From the NCBI RefSeq assembly GCF_003071065.1, contig NZ_QCXX01000003.1, positions 698,687 through 762,686 on the forward strand: a stretch of DNA of 64,000 nucleotides, written 5' to 3'. The translations under genes were made by a program, and so were the position numbers. Shown here piece after piece: positions 1 to 8,946 of this stretch; the stretch's first letter is position 1; each line of letters opens with the position of its first letter. The stretch comes from Sphingobacterium athyrii. Its GTDB lineage: Bacteria > Bacteroidota > Bacteroidia > Sphingobacteriales > Sphingobacteriaceae. The notes below the pieces were generated by a model, which was given only the letters and a program-made list of their open reading frames with translations, had not been told where the DNA came from and ran no database searches.

Positions 1-1
1 A

Positions 2-133
2 GTGATGAGAGCGATGAACTGGAACGACCAACTGTATTTTAATTTCATTGCGCTAGCAATTAATATTATTGGTCTGGCTACTCTTTTTTCGCTAAAGCGA
101 GCCCCACACAGCAGTCAGGCCACTTATAATTAA
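2..133 (+). CDS. C-terminal end of a membrane protein, cut by the window edge
   Basis: An open frame enters from the left edge and stops at TAA 131-133. The visible 43 residues hold one hydrophobic segment (about residues 13-31, YFNFIALAINIIGLATLFSL) followed by a short polar, basic tail. Its place just upstream of a DUF6520-like microprotein matches the second locus at 32.7-34.6 kb, where the partner is a MauE/DoxX-type redox membrane protein, so a MauE-like protein is a reasonable guess. Too little is visible to assign a family. Confidence 0.45.
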   Translation: MMRAMNWNDQLYFNFIALAINIIGLATLFSLKRAPHSSQATYN

Positions 134-228
134 TAACTATTAACAAAACAGGGGAAGCCGAAAACCTGAAACCCAGAGTAGGCAAAAAACTAAAGTTTAG
201 CTTTTTGATTTATAAAAGCACCAATATC

Positions 229-498
229 ATGAAATCACTTAGAATTACCTTAGGAGTTGCAGCAATTGCACTAGGTACGTTTACAGCTTTCTCTTTTGCT
301 CCAGAAAAAGTTGATTCAAAATTAGCAACTGGCGTTTTTTATTCAAATCCAGTAGATGGATCTTGGACGCCAGAACAAGTTATGGGTGAGGGGGATTGCA
401 ATAATGAAGAAGGACCAATATGCTCCCAAGAGTATGATTTATCAACACATGAACCAACTGATAATCCTGCATTGATTAAAACAGGTGAAAGAGAGTAA
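229..498 (+). CDS. Small exported protein, DUF6520-like
   Basis: An 89-residue protein with an N-terminal signal-like segment (MKSLRITLGVAAIALGTFTA, then FSFAPEK) and a short mature part with two cysteines in GDC and PIC contexts. I chose ATG 229 over the upstream TTG at 205 because the signal peptide then starts at once. It follows the membrane protein fragment and faces the TlpA/SusD/SusC operon. The gene at 32714-32962 has the same design and surroundings. Proteins of this kind are annotated as DUF6520 in Bacteroidota. The function is unknown; a periplasmic or secreted role with disulfides is inference. Confidence 0.7.
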   Translation: MKSLRITLGVAAIALGTFTAFSFAPEKVDSKLATGVFYSNPVDGSWTPEQVMGEGDCNNEEGPICSQEYDLSTHEPTDNPALIKTGERE

Positions 499-506
499 AA
501 TTAATT

Positions 507-529
507 AGGAGAACCAAAAAGGTTCTCCT
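507..529. terminator. Intrinsic terminator between convergent genes
   Basis: AGGAGAACC (507-515), loop of five A, GGTTCTCCT (521-529), followed by a T-rich run on the + strand. The nine-base stem is perfect. It sits between the stop of the DUF6520-like gene (498) and the stop of the TlpA-like gene (535) and probably serves the + strand gene. Confidence 0.8.
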
Positions 530-534
530 TTCTT

Positions 535-1968
535 TTATAGAGAATTAATAAATCTAACAAATTCCTCTGCCTTGCTTCTAGGATCAGGTGGGCTCCCCAC
601 CATTTTTCCATTTTGGTCGATCACAACCAATTTTGGATATGTTGTAAAATTAAGATATTTGATAAGGGGGTGAGTACCCCGCTGTTCATCAGTATACAAA
701 TGTGTGCTATTTAAACTTGTAAATTTACCAATACCAGCTAACCACGTCTTTCTTGTATCTATATTTACAGAAATAAATTCAACTTTATTCCTATCAAATC
801 GTGTTTCAAGCAAATCCAATGCTTTAGTAATTTGTGCACAGCCCACACATCCATAAAACCAAAAATCTAAAACTATAACTTTCCCTTTATAGTCATTTAA
901 TTTGTGTACTCTACCAGAACTATCCGGTAACTCAAATTTAAAAAAAGGTGACCCAGGTGAGAGATTTGAGGCATTATAATTATATAAATTTTGTACCTCC
1001 TGAAAGAAAACACTTTGAGTTGATACATTTTCGACATACAAATTATACAAATCTTTCGCATTGTCATTAAGCATGTTTCTCGCTAAGTTGCTTAAAGTTA
1101 AATCGGCCAACACATATTCTTTAATAGCAGAATTCTTATCAAAATTTTTAATTATTAAATGAGCGAAATCAATTGGACTATTTTTTATGAAATTTATACC
1201 GGTTTGTTGTGCAGGATTGATAAAAGATGCTAAATATACATAGTTATAAAGAACATGGCTTGGAAAATAATTTATCACCTGGGGATTCAACAAGACATTC
1301 ATCCTTTTTTTCAGGATGATATACTTATCAAAGAAATATCGAACAGAATCGCTTTTATTTCTTGTTATACCAAGAAGAGGTATATCAAGAGTATAATGAT
1401 ATTGATAGGCTCGCAAAATATCTTTAGCATGTTGGCTTATCTTTCCCTTAAAAGATCTATATACTGAATCAATACAGTTCAATTTTCTGTCGGTAGTTTC
1501 AAAACGAAATTGTAGAGATTGATAATGAGGATCTGTTTTGTAGATTGGGACGAGCGGTTTTATAATTTCTTTCAAAAAATCAATTTTCTCTTTTCCATCA
1601 CCTGTTACCTCAATATTCAGTAATCCAAGCTTTTTCAGACTGGATATATTGAGGTTCAAACTATCACCAGGTTCAATTAATAAATTATACACCCCAGGAA
1701 ATAATATGTTTCGACCATTTGCTTTTACTACTATCATGCTTGGCGAATTTATTACGAAATCAAAGGAAAATAACCCTTGTTCAGTTTTTGCCTCCAATAG
1801 CGTTTGACTGTCAATTTTTATCACTTTAGGGTCGTTGATAATTAATTGAACTAATATAGACGAATCTTTACTTTCGGGAATGTACCCTGATACTTTTGTC
1901 AGTTTCTGGGTGAATCCAGTTATAGCTACCAGATTCAGAAATATTATAAAAATTATGTGACTTTTCAT
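535..1968 (-). CDS. TlpA-family thioredoxin-like protein, exported
   Basis: 477 residues with an N-terminal signal peptide (MKSHIIFIIFLNLVAITGFT), a long central region of unknown fold (about 25-335) and a C-terminal thioredoxin/AhpC-type domain (about 345-477). The redox motif is WFYGCVGC, with the two cysteines near residues 374 and 377, in the usual position after the beta-strand VIVLDFW. Such TlpA-like proteins are periplasmic thiol reductases or thiol-dependent enzymes. It is the last gene of the sigma-FecR-SusC-SusD operon and starts 2 bases after the SusD stop, so it is probably co-expressed. The substrate is unknown; the DUF6520-like cysteine protein next door is a possible partner (inference). 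Confidence 0.85.
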   Translation of the reverse strand: MKSHIIFIIFLNLVAITGFTQKLTKVSGYIPESKDSSILVQLIINDPKVIKIDSQTLLEAKTEQGLFSFDFVINSPSMIVVKANGRNILFPGVYNLLIEPGDSLNLNISSLKKLGLLNIEVTGDGKEKIDFLKEIIKPLVPIYKTDPHYQSLQFRFETTDRKLNCIDSVYRSFKGKISQHAKDILRAYQYHYTLDIPLLGITRNKSDSVRYFFDKYIILKKRMNVLLNPQVINYFPSHVLYNYVYLASFINPAQQTGINFIKNSPIDFAHLIIKNFDKNSAIKEYVLADLTLSNLARNMLNDNAKDLYNLYVENVSTQSVFFQEVQNLYNYNASNLSPGSPFFKFELPDSSGRVHKLNDYKGKVIVLDFWFYGCVGCAQITKALDLLETRFDRNKVEFISVNIDTRKTWLAGIGKFTSLNSTHLYTDEQRGTHPLIKYLNFTTYPKLVVIDQNGKMVGSPPDPRSKAEEFVRFINSL

Positions 1969-1970
1969 GT

Positions 1971-3329
1971 TTAATATCTATTTTGCTCTAAGCCATTAAA
2001 ATTGATAATATACTGCGGTATGGGCAGTACATAACGTGGATCATTTGGTGGCAATAAGAAATTTTGTAGTCCTATTGTCCTGTTGAGAGTCTTAGCATAG
2101 TGTGGATCTCTATTTAATCGCTTTAAATCTTGCCAACGAAGACATCTAGTAAGTAGTTCTTTTCTTCTCTCCAATAAAATTATGTTTAAAGATTCATCTT
2201 TAGTTAATGCCTGCAGAGAAACAAACGTTCCTTTCTTGAAGCGTTTTTCCAAGATGAGATTGAGTTTTTGCATAGCAATAGCAATATTGCCAAGCCTTGC
2301 ATTACATTCGGCACTAATTAGTAATACTTCCGGTGTTGTAGTGCCGGAAAACAAAGCGGATCTATAATGACCTCTGAAGGAACACTTACCATCTGATTCT
2401 AATTTAAAAAATAAGTTCTTTCTTATGTCATCCTTATCATAGGTTCCATATAATATACTATCAATCCTACCAGTAGTTGCATAAGTCACCGCGATTCTTG
2501 GTTCTAAGGGAATATGGATTTCTTTACTTTGTATATTTAAAGGACGTGACGGAGAGCTATTAATAGAATTATAGTCTTCTATAAAACTGTGATATTTATA
2601 ACTACTATCTGCTGCCATCTTAGCCTCTTCGTATTGATCCATGAACAAATTGGTTCTAGCTAACATTGCATATGCGCCACCCTTTGCAATATGAGTGAAT
2701 GAAGCCTTTTGAATTGGCAATAAACTACAGGATAATTTTAAATCAAAAACTATTTTCCGATAAGTATCTTCTAAGGTTGCTCTGAAAATATGTTCATCTA
2801 TATCCTCTGATATTTTCAGTGGTATGCCAAGATCAGTTTTTGCGGTTGATTGATCATAATATTTGCAAAATGTCATCGCCAGATTTAAAAACTGTCTGCT
2901 GCGATGATAGAGGGCTGTACCTTTTATACGGTCATATAAATTACCGTTTACATTTGTTCGATTAATTTTTTCAAGGGCAGCAAGAACGACATTGCAAATC
3001 TGAATTTGATTATAGGAAATATCCCATTCATCTTGATTTGCTGTACCATATTGAATAAATTCTGAGACTTGCCAAGTTGCAAGATTCCTTAAAAAATCCC
3101 TTGGCAATGCGTTGAATTGTTCCGTAGAATATATCGCATCGTCAGAAGACATTTCTGATGCACCACGACCATCATATAAAAAACTGGGACTATTAAGTAA
3201 CATATCCAAATCATTCAATGCAGCGGGTACAATCAATTTAATATCCTGCTTCTTTTCTAACCATTCCTTGGAACAACCGCTTAATATACATAGTATATAT
3301 ATTATAACAATAAAATTTATCTTTTTCAT
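1971..3329 (-). CDS. RagB/SusD-family outer-membrane lipoprotein
   Basis: 452 residues with a lipoprotein signal (ILCILSGCSKEW; lipidated Cys near residue 19), and the family's helical TPR-like fold followed by the conserved C-terminal region (RRKELLTRCLRWQDLKRLNR, then ending near the VLPIPQYIINFN motif). SusD proteins cap a SusC TonB-dependent channel and bind the substrate at the cell surface. It lies 18 bases downstream of the susC gene, the standard pair. The substrate cannot be read from the sequence. No polysaccharide-degrading enzyme is nearby, so a peptide or other non-glycan ligand is as likely as a sugar. Confidence 0.92.
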   Translation of the reverse strand: MKKINFIVIIYILCILSGCSKEWLEKKQDIKLIVPAALNDLDMLLNSPSFLYDGRGASEMSSDDAIYSTEQFNALPRDFLRNLATWQVSEFIQYGTANQDEWDISYNQIQICNVVLAALEKINRTNVNGNLYDRIKGTALYHRSRQFLNLAMTFCKYYDQSTAKTDLGIPLKISEDIDEHIFRATLEDTYRKIVFDLKLSCSLLPIQKASFTHIAKGGAYAMLARTNLFMDQYEEAKMAADSSYKYHSFIEDYNSINSSPSRPLNIQSKEIHIPLEPRIAVTYATTGRIDSILYGTYDKDDIRKNLFFKLESDGKCSFRGHYRSALFSGTTTPEVLLISAECNARLGNIAIAMQKLNLILEKRFKKGTFVSLQALTKDESLNIILLERRKELLTRCLRWQDLKRLNRDPHYAKTLNRTIGLQNFLLPPNDPRYVLPIPQYIINFNGLEQNRY

Positions 3330-3347
3330 AGGAATTAGGAATTGAGT

Positions 3348-6300
3348 TTAAAAATTACAATGGAGTCCAAACGTTAATGTTCTCACAGGCTTGTTCGTGG
3401 GAAAATCAGGATCTAATTTCATTTTATTCGATTTCCAAAGAATTCCTAAATTATTTGCCAATGCAAAAGCTTGTAAATTTGTTACTTTCAATTTCTTTAA
3501 GAATGTTTCATTGAAGCTATATGACAATCGAATATCTTGCAATCGAATATGCTCTCCTTTGGTTATCAGCGTTTCAGAATTCCTATAGTACTGATCTGTA
3601 ACACTACTAACTGGATAAATCATCGAAGGAACGTTGGTCTTCATCTCATCTCCAGGGGTCTGCCATCTTTGATAATAGTCGCCATGACTTGCATAGTTAT
3701 TATACAAGGTGGTATACATTATCGAACTGCGCCTAAAATAATAGCCGAAACGATATGTAATGTTGAAAGAAAGTTCTACACCCACGCATTTAAAAGTATT
3801 ACGAAAGGCTCCAAAATATGGTGGCAATGCATTTCCATTAAAAATAAGATTAGTAGCAGGATCGAGTGCTAAAGAAGCTGTAATTTTAGTATATTCTGTG
3901 GAAGGTTGCCCTTCCAAGTATCCACGAGGCTGACCTGTTTCGGGATCAAGCCCAGCCCAAGGATAGGAATATAGACTAAATAAGGATTTACCCACAACAG
4001 GTGTATAAGTCGTAGGATTTCTATAAAGACTATTATCATTTAAAAAATTACTGATGGCTACTGGTCTCTGATATTTTGTCACTTTATCTTTGGCATATGA
4101 AAAGATTATATTGGTTAGCCAAGTGAAGTTATTTGTCTTAATATTTATAGAATTAAGTTCAATATCTAAACCTCTCCCCTCCATATTTGCCACGTTTCCC
4201 CTGTAAGAAGAAAATCCAGTTGTGGGATCTATAGCACCATTACCAATCAAATCAGTCCCTTTACGATTAAAGTATTCAATATTTCCTGACAAACGATTTC
4301 CTTTCATCGCAAAATCTATCGCTATGTTCCACATCATATTTTTTTCCCACCTTAAGTTTTTATTTGGTGGGTTAAGCAAATACGCTACTGGAAGATTATT
4401 AGTATAATTCATACTGGTCATTGCCGTTGTGAAGGCAGTTAGTTTTCTATCTACATTTCCGCTATATCCATAAGTTGATCTGAAACTTAATTCGGGTAAC
4501 CAATCAATATTATAAAATGTTTCCTTGTTAATATTCCACTTGCCTCCCAATGACCAAAGTGGAACAGATTTCTGATTGGTTCGTACACCAAATAAATTGG
4601 ACTGATCTATTCGGGCACTACCCGATAGAACATATCGTAAATCATAATTATATGCGGCATTGACATAGTAGGACCTCATTCTGTCGAGTGTTTCAGAATA
4701 ATCATTTAAAAGGGTAATTGATTCCGTTATACCCTTCCCATATAGTTGAAATTGTGTCAAATTATCTACGATAAGACTCGAACCAATACTGGGATCAAAA
4801 CCATAAAGTCTATTTGAAATACTATTTGCTGTTGTCTCACGAACTTCAAATCCTGCTATTGCATTTATCTGGTGTTTATTCCATTTTTGATCATAATTTA
4901 GTTGGAAACGCCCACTGAGAGCATTTAGCTCCGTATTGGTATTATCTAATATTCCTCCCAAAGGAATATTTCTAATTAATATATTGTCGATAAATGTTGA
5001 ATATAGATTGATTTGATTCCTCATGTAGTAACTGTCCTTATCGTAGTAATTTCGACCTTTCCCCTTTTGACTTTCATATTGAAATCTGGCCTCAGCGGAT
5101 AATGTTGGAATAATTGTGTATTTAATAGCGGCATTCGTGCGCATTTCAGTTTGCTTTGTTTTATTGTTCTGATATTGGAGTTCGTCAAGTGGAACAAAAT
5201 CCCAATTGAGCAATCCATCCATGATTGCTTTTGTCTTAAGCACATTGCTGTGATCTTTTGTGACCACTGCGGGGCTTCCATTATCATCAACCAATCTTGC
5301 ATAGGGATACATCTGTTCCTGTCCCATATTAGATAGCATGGAAATAACATTGGAGGTTGATTGGTTATTCTGGTTGTAAGCAAGGCCCGCAGAAATTTCA
5401 AGTTTTTCTATTGGACGGAAGACCTGATTGCTGTTCAAGCTTATCCTGCTGAATCCGCTACCCTTCTCAGAATTCTGGTTTTTATCGAAGCCTGCTGAGA
5501 AATAATACGTGTATTTATTTGTTCCTCCATTAAAGTTTAGCGCATACTGCTGCTTGATGCTATTTCGATAGAGATACTTGCTCATGTCATCCCGTAGATT
5601 ATTGTTTCGGAGTGCATCAATCTGGTTGGTGGCTTGCTGTTCTGTCAATATTCCGTTTTTCTGATCATTCAAAATGCTAATCACAGGTGAATAAGGTCTG
5701 TTAGCAGCTGTATTACTGATGATTGTATTGTAAAAACCTTTTTCAAATAGCATCTTTTCAATATCTATGAAATCGGTTGGTTTTATTTGCGGTATATAAT
5801 TTAGATCGGGCTTCAGCCCTATTGTTACATTGGATGTAAATCCGATGTTCATCGGCTGGTCTGTTCGTCCTTTTTTAGTTTTTATGACGATCACACCATT
5901 ACCAGCACGAACTCCCCAGATCGAAGCTGCTGCTGCATCTTTCAAAATATCGATATCCTCAATATCATTCGGATTGATATTATTGATATCACCTTCATAA
6001 GGAAAGTTGTCTACGACAATCAATGGCTGATCGTTTCCGAAAATCGTAGCCTGTCCCCTGATCGTTAGTTTCGGACTTCCTGAACGCTCGTCAAATAATA
6101 TAGAAGGTGCTATCCCTTTCAGCCTGCTGATCACATCGGTAGATACTTGCCTATTGAACGTTTCATTGTCAACCTTGGAAAAAGACCCCGTTGCTCTTTC
6201 CTTTGGAATGGATTGATAACCACTGGCAACAACTGATACCTCATCTATGACATTGCTATTAGTTGTCAATGTGATGCGGTCAATATTTTTCGCTGATATT

Positions 6301-6878
6301 GCCAGTGGTGCGTAGCCTAAAAAGGTAATCTGTAACTCTGATCCTGAATACTCTATAGGCAATTCAAAATTGCCGCTATTATCGGAATTCGTCACAAAGT
6401 TGCTGCCTTTAACCTGAATAGTTGCTCCTGCCAGGGCATTGCCCTTCTCATCGACTATCTTGCCTTTTATGGTTTCCTTTTTTTTTGGATTGACGCTATT
6501 CGTGGTTTTGCGCTCCTTCAAAATGATGATGCCATCCGCAATTTCAAATATGATCGGCTGATTCGCAAACAGAACGCGTAAAGTTTCTTCTAATGAAGCA
6601 TTTTTCAGGTTAACGGTAATTGGTCCAACTTTTTTTAGTAATTCTTCATTATAGACAAAATCATATTTTGTCGCTTTCCGAATTTCTGAAATTGCAGTTG
6701 ACAGCGGCGCTTTCTGCAAGGAAAGGCTGATCTGCTGCGCATTTACCGCTGTACCACTGGCAAGTAGCATAAAGAATAACGTGCTCTTTATACCTATGCG
6801 CAGAAGTTTCCTCCTGTGGGAAAACATATCTACCCACGGCGGAATGTTTTCCTTGTTGGAAAAATCATGTTTTTTCAT
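3348..6878 (-). CDS. SusC/RagA-family TonB-linked outer-membrane receptor with STN signalling domain
   Basis: 1176 residues. In order: a signal region (hydrophobic about 30-48, ending VNAQQ), an STN secretin/TonB short N-terminal domain (about 50-120), a carboxypeptidase-regulatory-like domain (about 138-215, KGKIVDEKGNALAGATIQVKG), a plug with the SusC signature (about 216-335, including LTIRGQATIFGNDQPLIVVD), then the beta-barrel to the C-terminal HCNF. The extended N-terminus and STN domain are typical of receptors that signal through a FecR anti-sigma factor, and fecR and sigma lie immediately upstream. Energy-dependent import of an unknown ligand across the outer membrane is expected. 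Confidence 0.94.
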   Translation of the reverse strand: MKKHDFSNKENIPPWVDMFSHRRKLLRIGIKSTLFFMLLASGTAVNAQQISLSLQKAPLSTAISEIRKATKYDFVYNEELLKKVGPITVNLKNASLEETLRVLFANQPIIFEIADGIIILKERKTTNSVNPKKKETIKGKIVDEKGNALAGATIQVKGSNFVTNSDNSGNFELPIEYSGSELQITFLGYAPLAISAKNIDRITLTTNSNVIDEVSVVASGYQSIPKERATGSFSKVDNETFNRQVSTDVISRLKGIAPSILFDERSGSPKLTIRGQATIFGNDQPLIVVDNFPYEGDINNINPNDIEDIDILKDAAAASIWGVRAGNGVIVIKTKKGRTDQPMNIGFTSNVTIGLKPDLNYIPQIKPTDFIDIEKMLFEKGFYNTIISNTAANRPYSPVISILNDQKNGILTEQQATNQIDALRNNNLRDDMSKYLYRNSIKQQYALNFNGGTNKYTYYFSAGFDKNQNSEKGSGFSRISLNSNQVFRPIEKLEISAGLAYNQNNQSTSNVISMLSNMGQEQMYPYARLVDDNGSPAVVTKDHSNVLKTKAIMDGLLNWDFVPLDELQYQNNKTKQTEMRTNAAIKYTIIPTLSAEARFQYESQKGKGRNYYDKDSYYMRNQINLYSTFIDNILIRNIPLGGILDNTNTELNALSGRFQLNYDQKWNKHQINAIAGFEVRETTANSISNRLYGFDPSIGSSLIVDNLTQFQLYGKGITESITLLNDYSETLDRMRSYYVNAAYNYDLRYVLSGSARIDQSNLFGVRTNQKSVPLWSLGGKWNINKETFYNIDWLPELSFRSTYGYSGNVDRKLTAFTTAMTSMNYTNNLPVAYLLNPPNKNLRWEKNMMWNIAIDFAMKGNRLSGNIEYFNRKGTDLIGNGAIDPTTGFSSYRGNVANMEGRGLDIELNSINIKTNNFTWLTNIIFSYAKDKVTKYQRPVAISNFLNDNSLYRNPTTYTPVVGKSLFSLYSYPWAGLDPETGQPRGYLEGQPSTEYTKITASLALDPATNLIFNGNALPPYFGAFRNTFKCVGVELSFNITYRFGYYFRRSSIMYTTLYNNYASHGDYYQRWQTPGDEMKTNVPSMIYPVSSVTDQYYRNSETLITKGEHIRLQDIRLSYSFNETFLKKLKVTNLQAFALANNLGILWKSNKMKLDPDFPTNKPVRTLTFGLHCNF

Positions 6879-6939
6879 AGATTTGTGTAGGGTTAAAATG
6901 TAATTTTCGTTGCTGGAAATTTATAATGTAGACCCGATC

Positions 6940-6963
6940 GCCGGAGTGCGCTAACACTCCGGC
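6940..6963. terminator. Hairpin between fecR and susC
   Basis: GCCGGAGTG (6940-6948), six-base loop, CACTCCGGC (6955-6963): a perfect nine-base GC-rich stem in the 119-base gap between fecR and susC. There is no clear U tract in the direction of transcription (minus), so it may be an attenuator or mRNA-processing/stability hairpin rather than a full stop. A comparable hairpin lies in the same place in the second locus (25638-25657). Confidence 0.6.
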
Positions 6964-6997
6964 ATATTTTCAGGCCAACATATGAAACTATAAATCG

Positions 6998-8179
6998 TTA
7001 TTTCTTAATCACTATCCTCCTTCCTTTCGATAGTTTAATTTGTAAATCTGTAATCTTTTCAAGGGCATATAGCACACTGGACAGTTTCTTTTCTCTTGAT
7101 ATAGTGCCGTTAACTTTGATATTTGGCAGGTTACTATAATCTACTTCAACATCATACCACCGCTCAACCTGTCTAAGAACCTCCTGCAGAGTTGCTCCCT
7201 TAAACTGAAACTCGTTCGAAATCCAGGCTGTATAAGGTTCGGTATCGACGGAATTTACAGCAAAACCGTCATTGACAAGCCTGGCCTGTTGTCCGGGAAC
7301 AAGTGTCACCATTGCCTTATCACGGCTACTCGTCAATTCAACACGGCCACTGACCAAGGTTGTCCGTATAGTTGCCTCATTGGAATAGCTGTTGATATTA
7401 AACTTTGTACCAAGAACCTTAACTTCCTGTCCATTCGAAGCAACGATAAAAGGCTTTGTTTTATCTTCTGTAACTTCAAAATAACCCTCACCCTGTAGCG
7501 CTACATATCTTTTCTTATCCGTGAATTTTGTCGGATAACGTAGAGAAGACTCTGCATTTAGCCAAACTTTCGTGCCGTCAGGAAGTGTTATCTTATACTG
7601 TCCTCTGCGGGGTGTGGAAAGTGTTGCAAACTGTACTTTATTCGCTGATATGCTTGTACCATCCTGATAGGAAGTGCCCTGCTCATCTATTTTTATGGCT
7701 TTCTTTGTACCTGAGAGATTGATGATCTGGCCATCCTCAAAGGTAAGGGTGGCTTTATCCGTGCCCGGAAGAATATCTCCTGAGATAGTAGTGGTGATCG
7801 CTTCTTCTGTCGATAAAACTTTATCTGACTGGTAATACTTATAAAGCCATCCGGAAATGGAAATCGTGAATAGAATTGCGGCGGCGGTCATCAATCTGAA
7901 CCAGATACGCACTGGTGCAGGTTCATCAAGGATTTTATTGAATTTGTCAAGTTCAGCCTCGGTCGTAGAACCTGATTCCTTAAGTTCGACAAGATCGGCA
8001 GCCAAACGGTGTTGATCCAGCAGATGCTGGAAAATAGCCTGATTGGCTTCACTTTCTTCTATCCAGTCTTCGAGGAACTCCTTTTCCCAGGAAGCGAGCT
8101 TTTGTCCGGTAATATACTTATGAAGTAATTCCGTGATCTCAAATCCATCAAACAAATTTTCCTCTTTCATGTTTCGCAT
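6998..8179 (-). CDS. FecR-family anti-sigma factor
   Basis: 393 residues: an N-terminal cytoplasmic region that would bind sigma (about 1-90), one membrane segment (about 93-112, RLMTAAAILFTISISGWLYK), a periplasmic FecR domain (about 185-285, including LPDGTKVWLNAESSLRYP and GEGYFEV) and a C-terminal DUF4974-like segment (about 310-393, GATLQEVLRQVERWYDVEVDY). It transmits substrate occupancy from the SusC STN domain to the ECF sigma factor encoded upstream. It lies 52 bases downstream of the sigma gene and 119 bases upstream of susC on the same strand. Confidence 0.94.
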   Translation of the reverse strand: MRNMKEENLFDGFEITELLHKYITGQKLASWEKEFLEDWIEESEANQAIFQHLLDQHRLAADLVELKESGSTTEAELDKFNKILDEPAPVRIWFRLMTAAAILFTISISGWLYKYYQSDKVLSTEEAITTTISGDILPGTDKATLTFEDGQIINLSGTKKAIKIDEQGTSYQDGTSISANKVQFATLSTPRRGQYKITLPDGTKVWLNAESSLRYPTKFTDKKRYVALQGEGYFEVTEDKTKPFIVASNGQEVKVLGTKFNINSYSNEATIRTTLVSGRVELTSSRDKAMVTLVPGQQARLVNDGFAVNSVDTEPYTAWISNEFQFKGATLQEVLRQVERWYDVEVDYSNLPNIKVNGTISREKKLSSVLYALEKITDLQIKLSKGRRIVIKK

Positions 8180-8231
8180 TTAATATAGAAACAGGAAACT
8201 AATAGAGGTTGTCCAAAAGAAAATGAAAAAA

Positions 8232-8816
8232 TTATAAATAAAATAATAAAAGTGCGATTCCTTTATTTGAAAGGGTCTTTTTGAGTATAGAAATAGCCCG
8301 TGCTTTCTGACTGTTCACAGTACTGACGCTGATATCGAGTTCCTCGGAAATCTCTTTTGGTGTAGCTCCATCCATCAGTTTTTGCATAATGTTCCGACAT
8401 TGTTCCGGTAAAAGTTCTATGGAATGGCTTAGCTCCCGAAGTACTTCTGTATGGATTATCTTACTTAAGATATTCTCTTCATCAAGTTCTTCGATGCCTT
8501 GGGTATACTTATCCAATCGGTTTAACCGTACCTTCTCTTTTTCTATCACATTCAGGCACTTGTTCTTTGTGGATATATACAAAAATGCCTTGACGCTCGC
8601 ATAGCTCTTAAAGGTTTCCCGTAACTCAAATGTTTTGAGCATAACATCAAGAACAACATCCTGTGCATTGGCCTGATCAAAATTGAAAAGTAGTCTTTTT
8701 GCAAAAAATATTAAAGCCGGATGGTATAAGCTGAATATCCTATTCATGGCGATCCTATCACCGCTTTGGAATCTTACGAGCAGTGCCTTTTCTTCGATCT
8801 CGTGTCTGGATGTCAT
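8232..8816 (-). CDS. ECF RNA polymerase sigma factor
   Basis: 194 residues, the usual ECF length. Region 2 is at about 12-90 (FKSYASVKAFLYISTKNKCLN) and region 4 at about 130-185, with a helix-turn-helix (GATPKEISEELDISVSTVNS). It is the first gene of the sigma-FecR-SusC-SusD-TlpA operon and is expected to switch on this operon when the paired receptor is occupied. The C-terminus ends with a short hydrophobic tail (IALLLFYL), which is unusual but not disabling. I saw no perfect TAnnTTTG box directly upstream. Confidence 0.93.
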   Translation of the reverse strand: MTSRHEIEEKALLVRFQSGDRIAMNRIFSLYHPALIFFAKRLLFNFDQANAQDVVLDVMLKTFELRETFKSYASVKAFLYISTKNKCLNVIEKEKVRLNRLDKYTQGIEELDEENILSKIIHTEVLRELSHSIELLPEQCRNIMQKLMDGATPKEISEELDISVSTVNSQKARAISILKKTLSNKGIALLLFYL

Positions 8817-8946
8817 AATAAGGCTATTGATAGAAAAGTAAAGTTAGGTATTAAAAAACATTAAATGAAGTATCCCTTTATTTATCATGCTAATTTTTAT
8901 AGATCCTCCATTAGAAAACTTCCTTTCATGAGTAATATTTAGATCC

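Noticed and set aside
5021..5401. 126-residue minus-strand open frame
   Set aside because: It is a shadow frame within the susC coding sequence, with no domain or start signal of its own.
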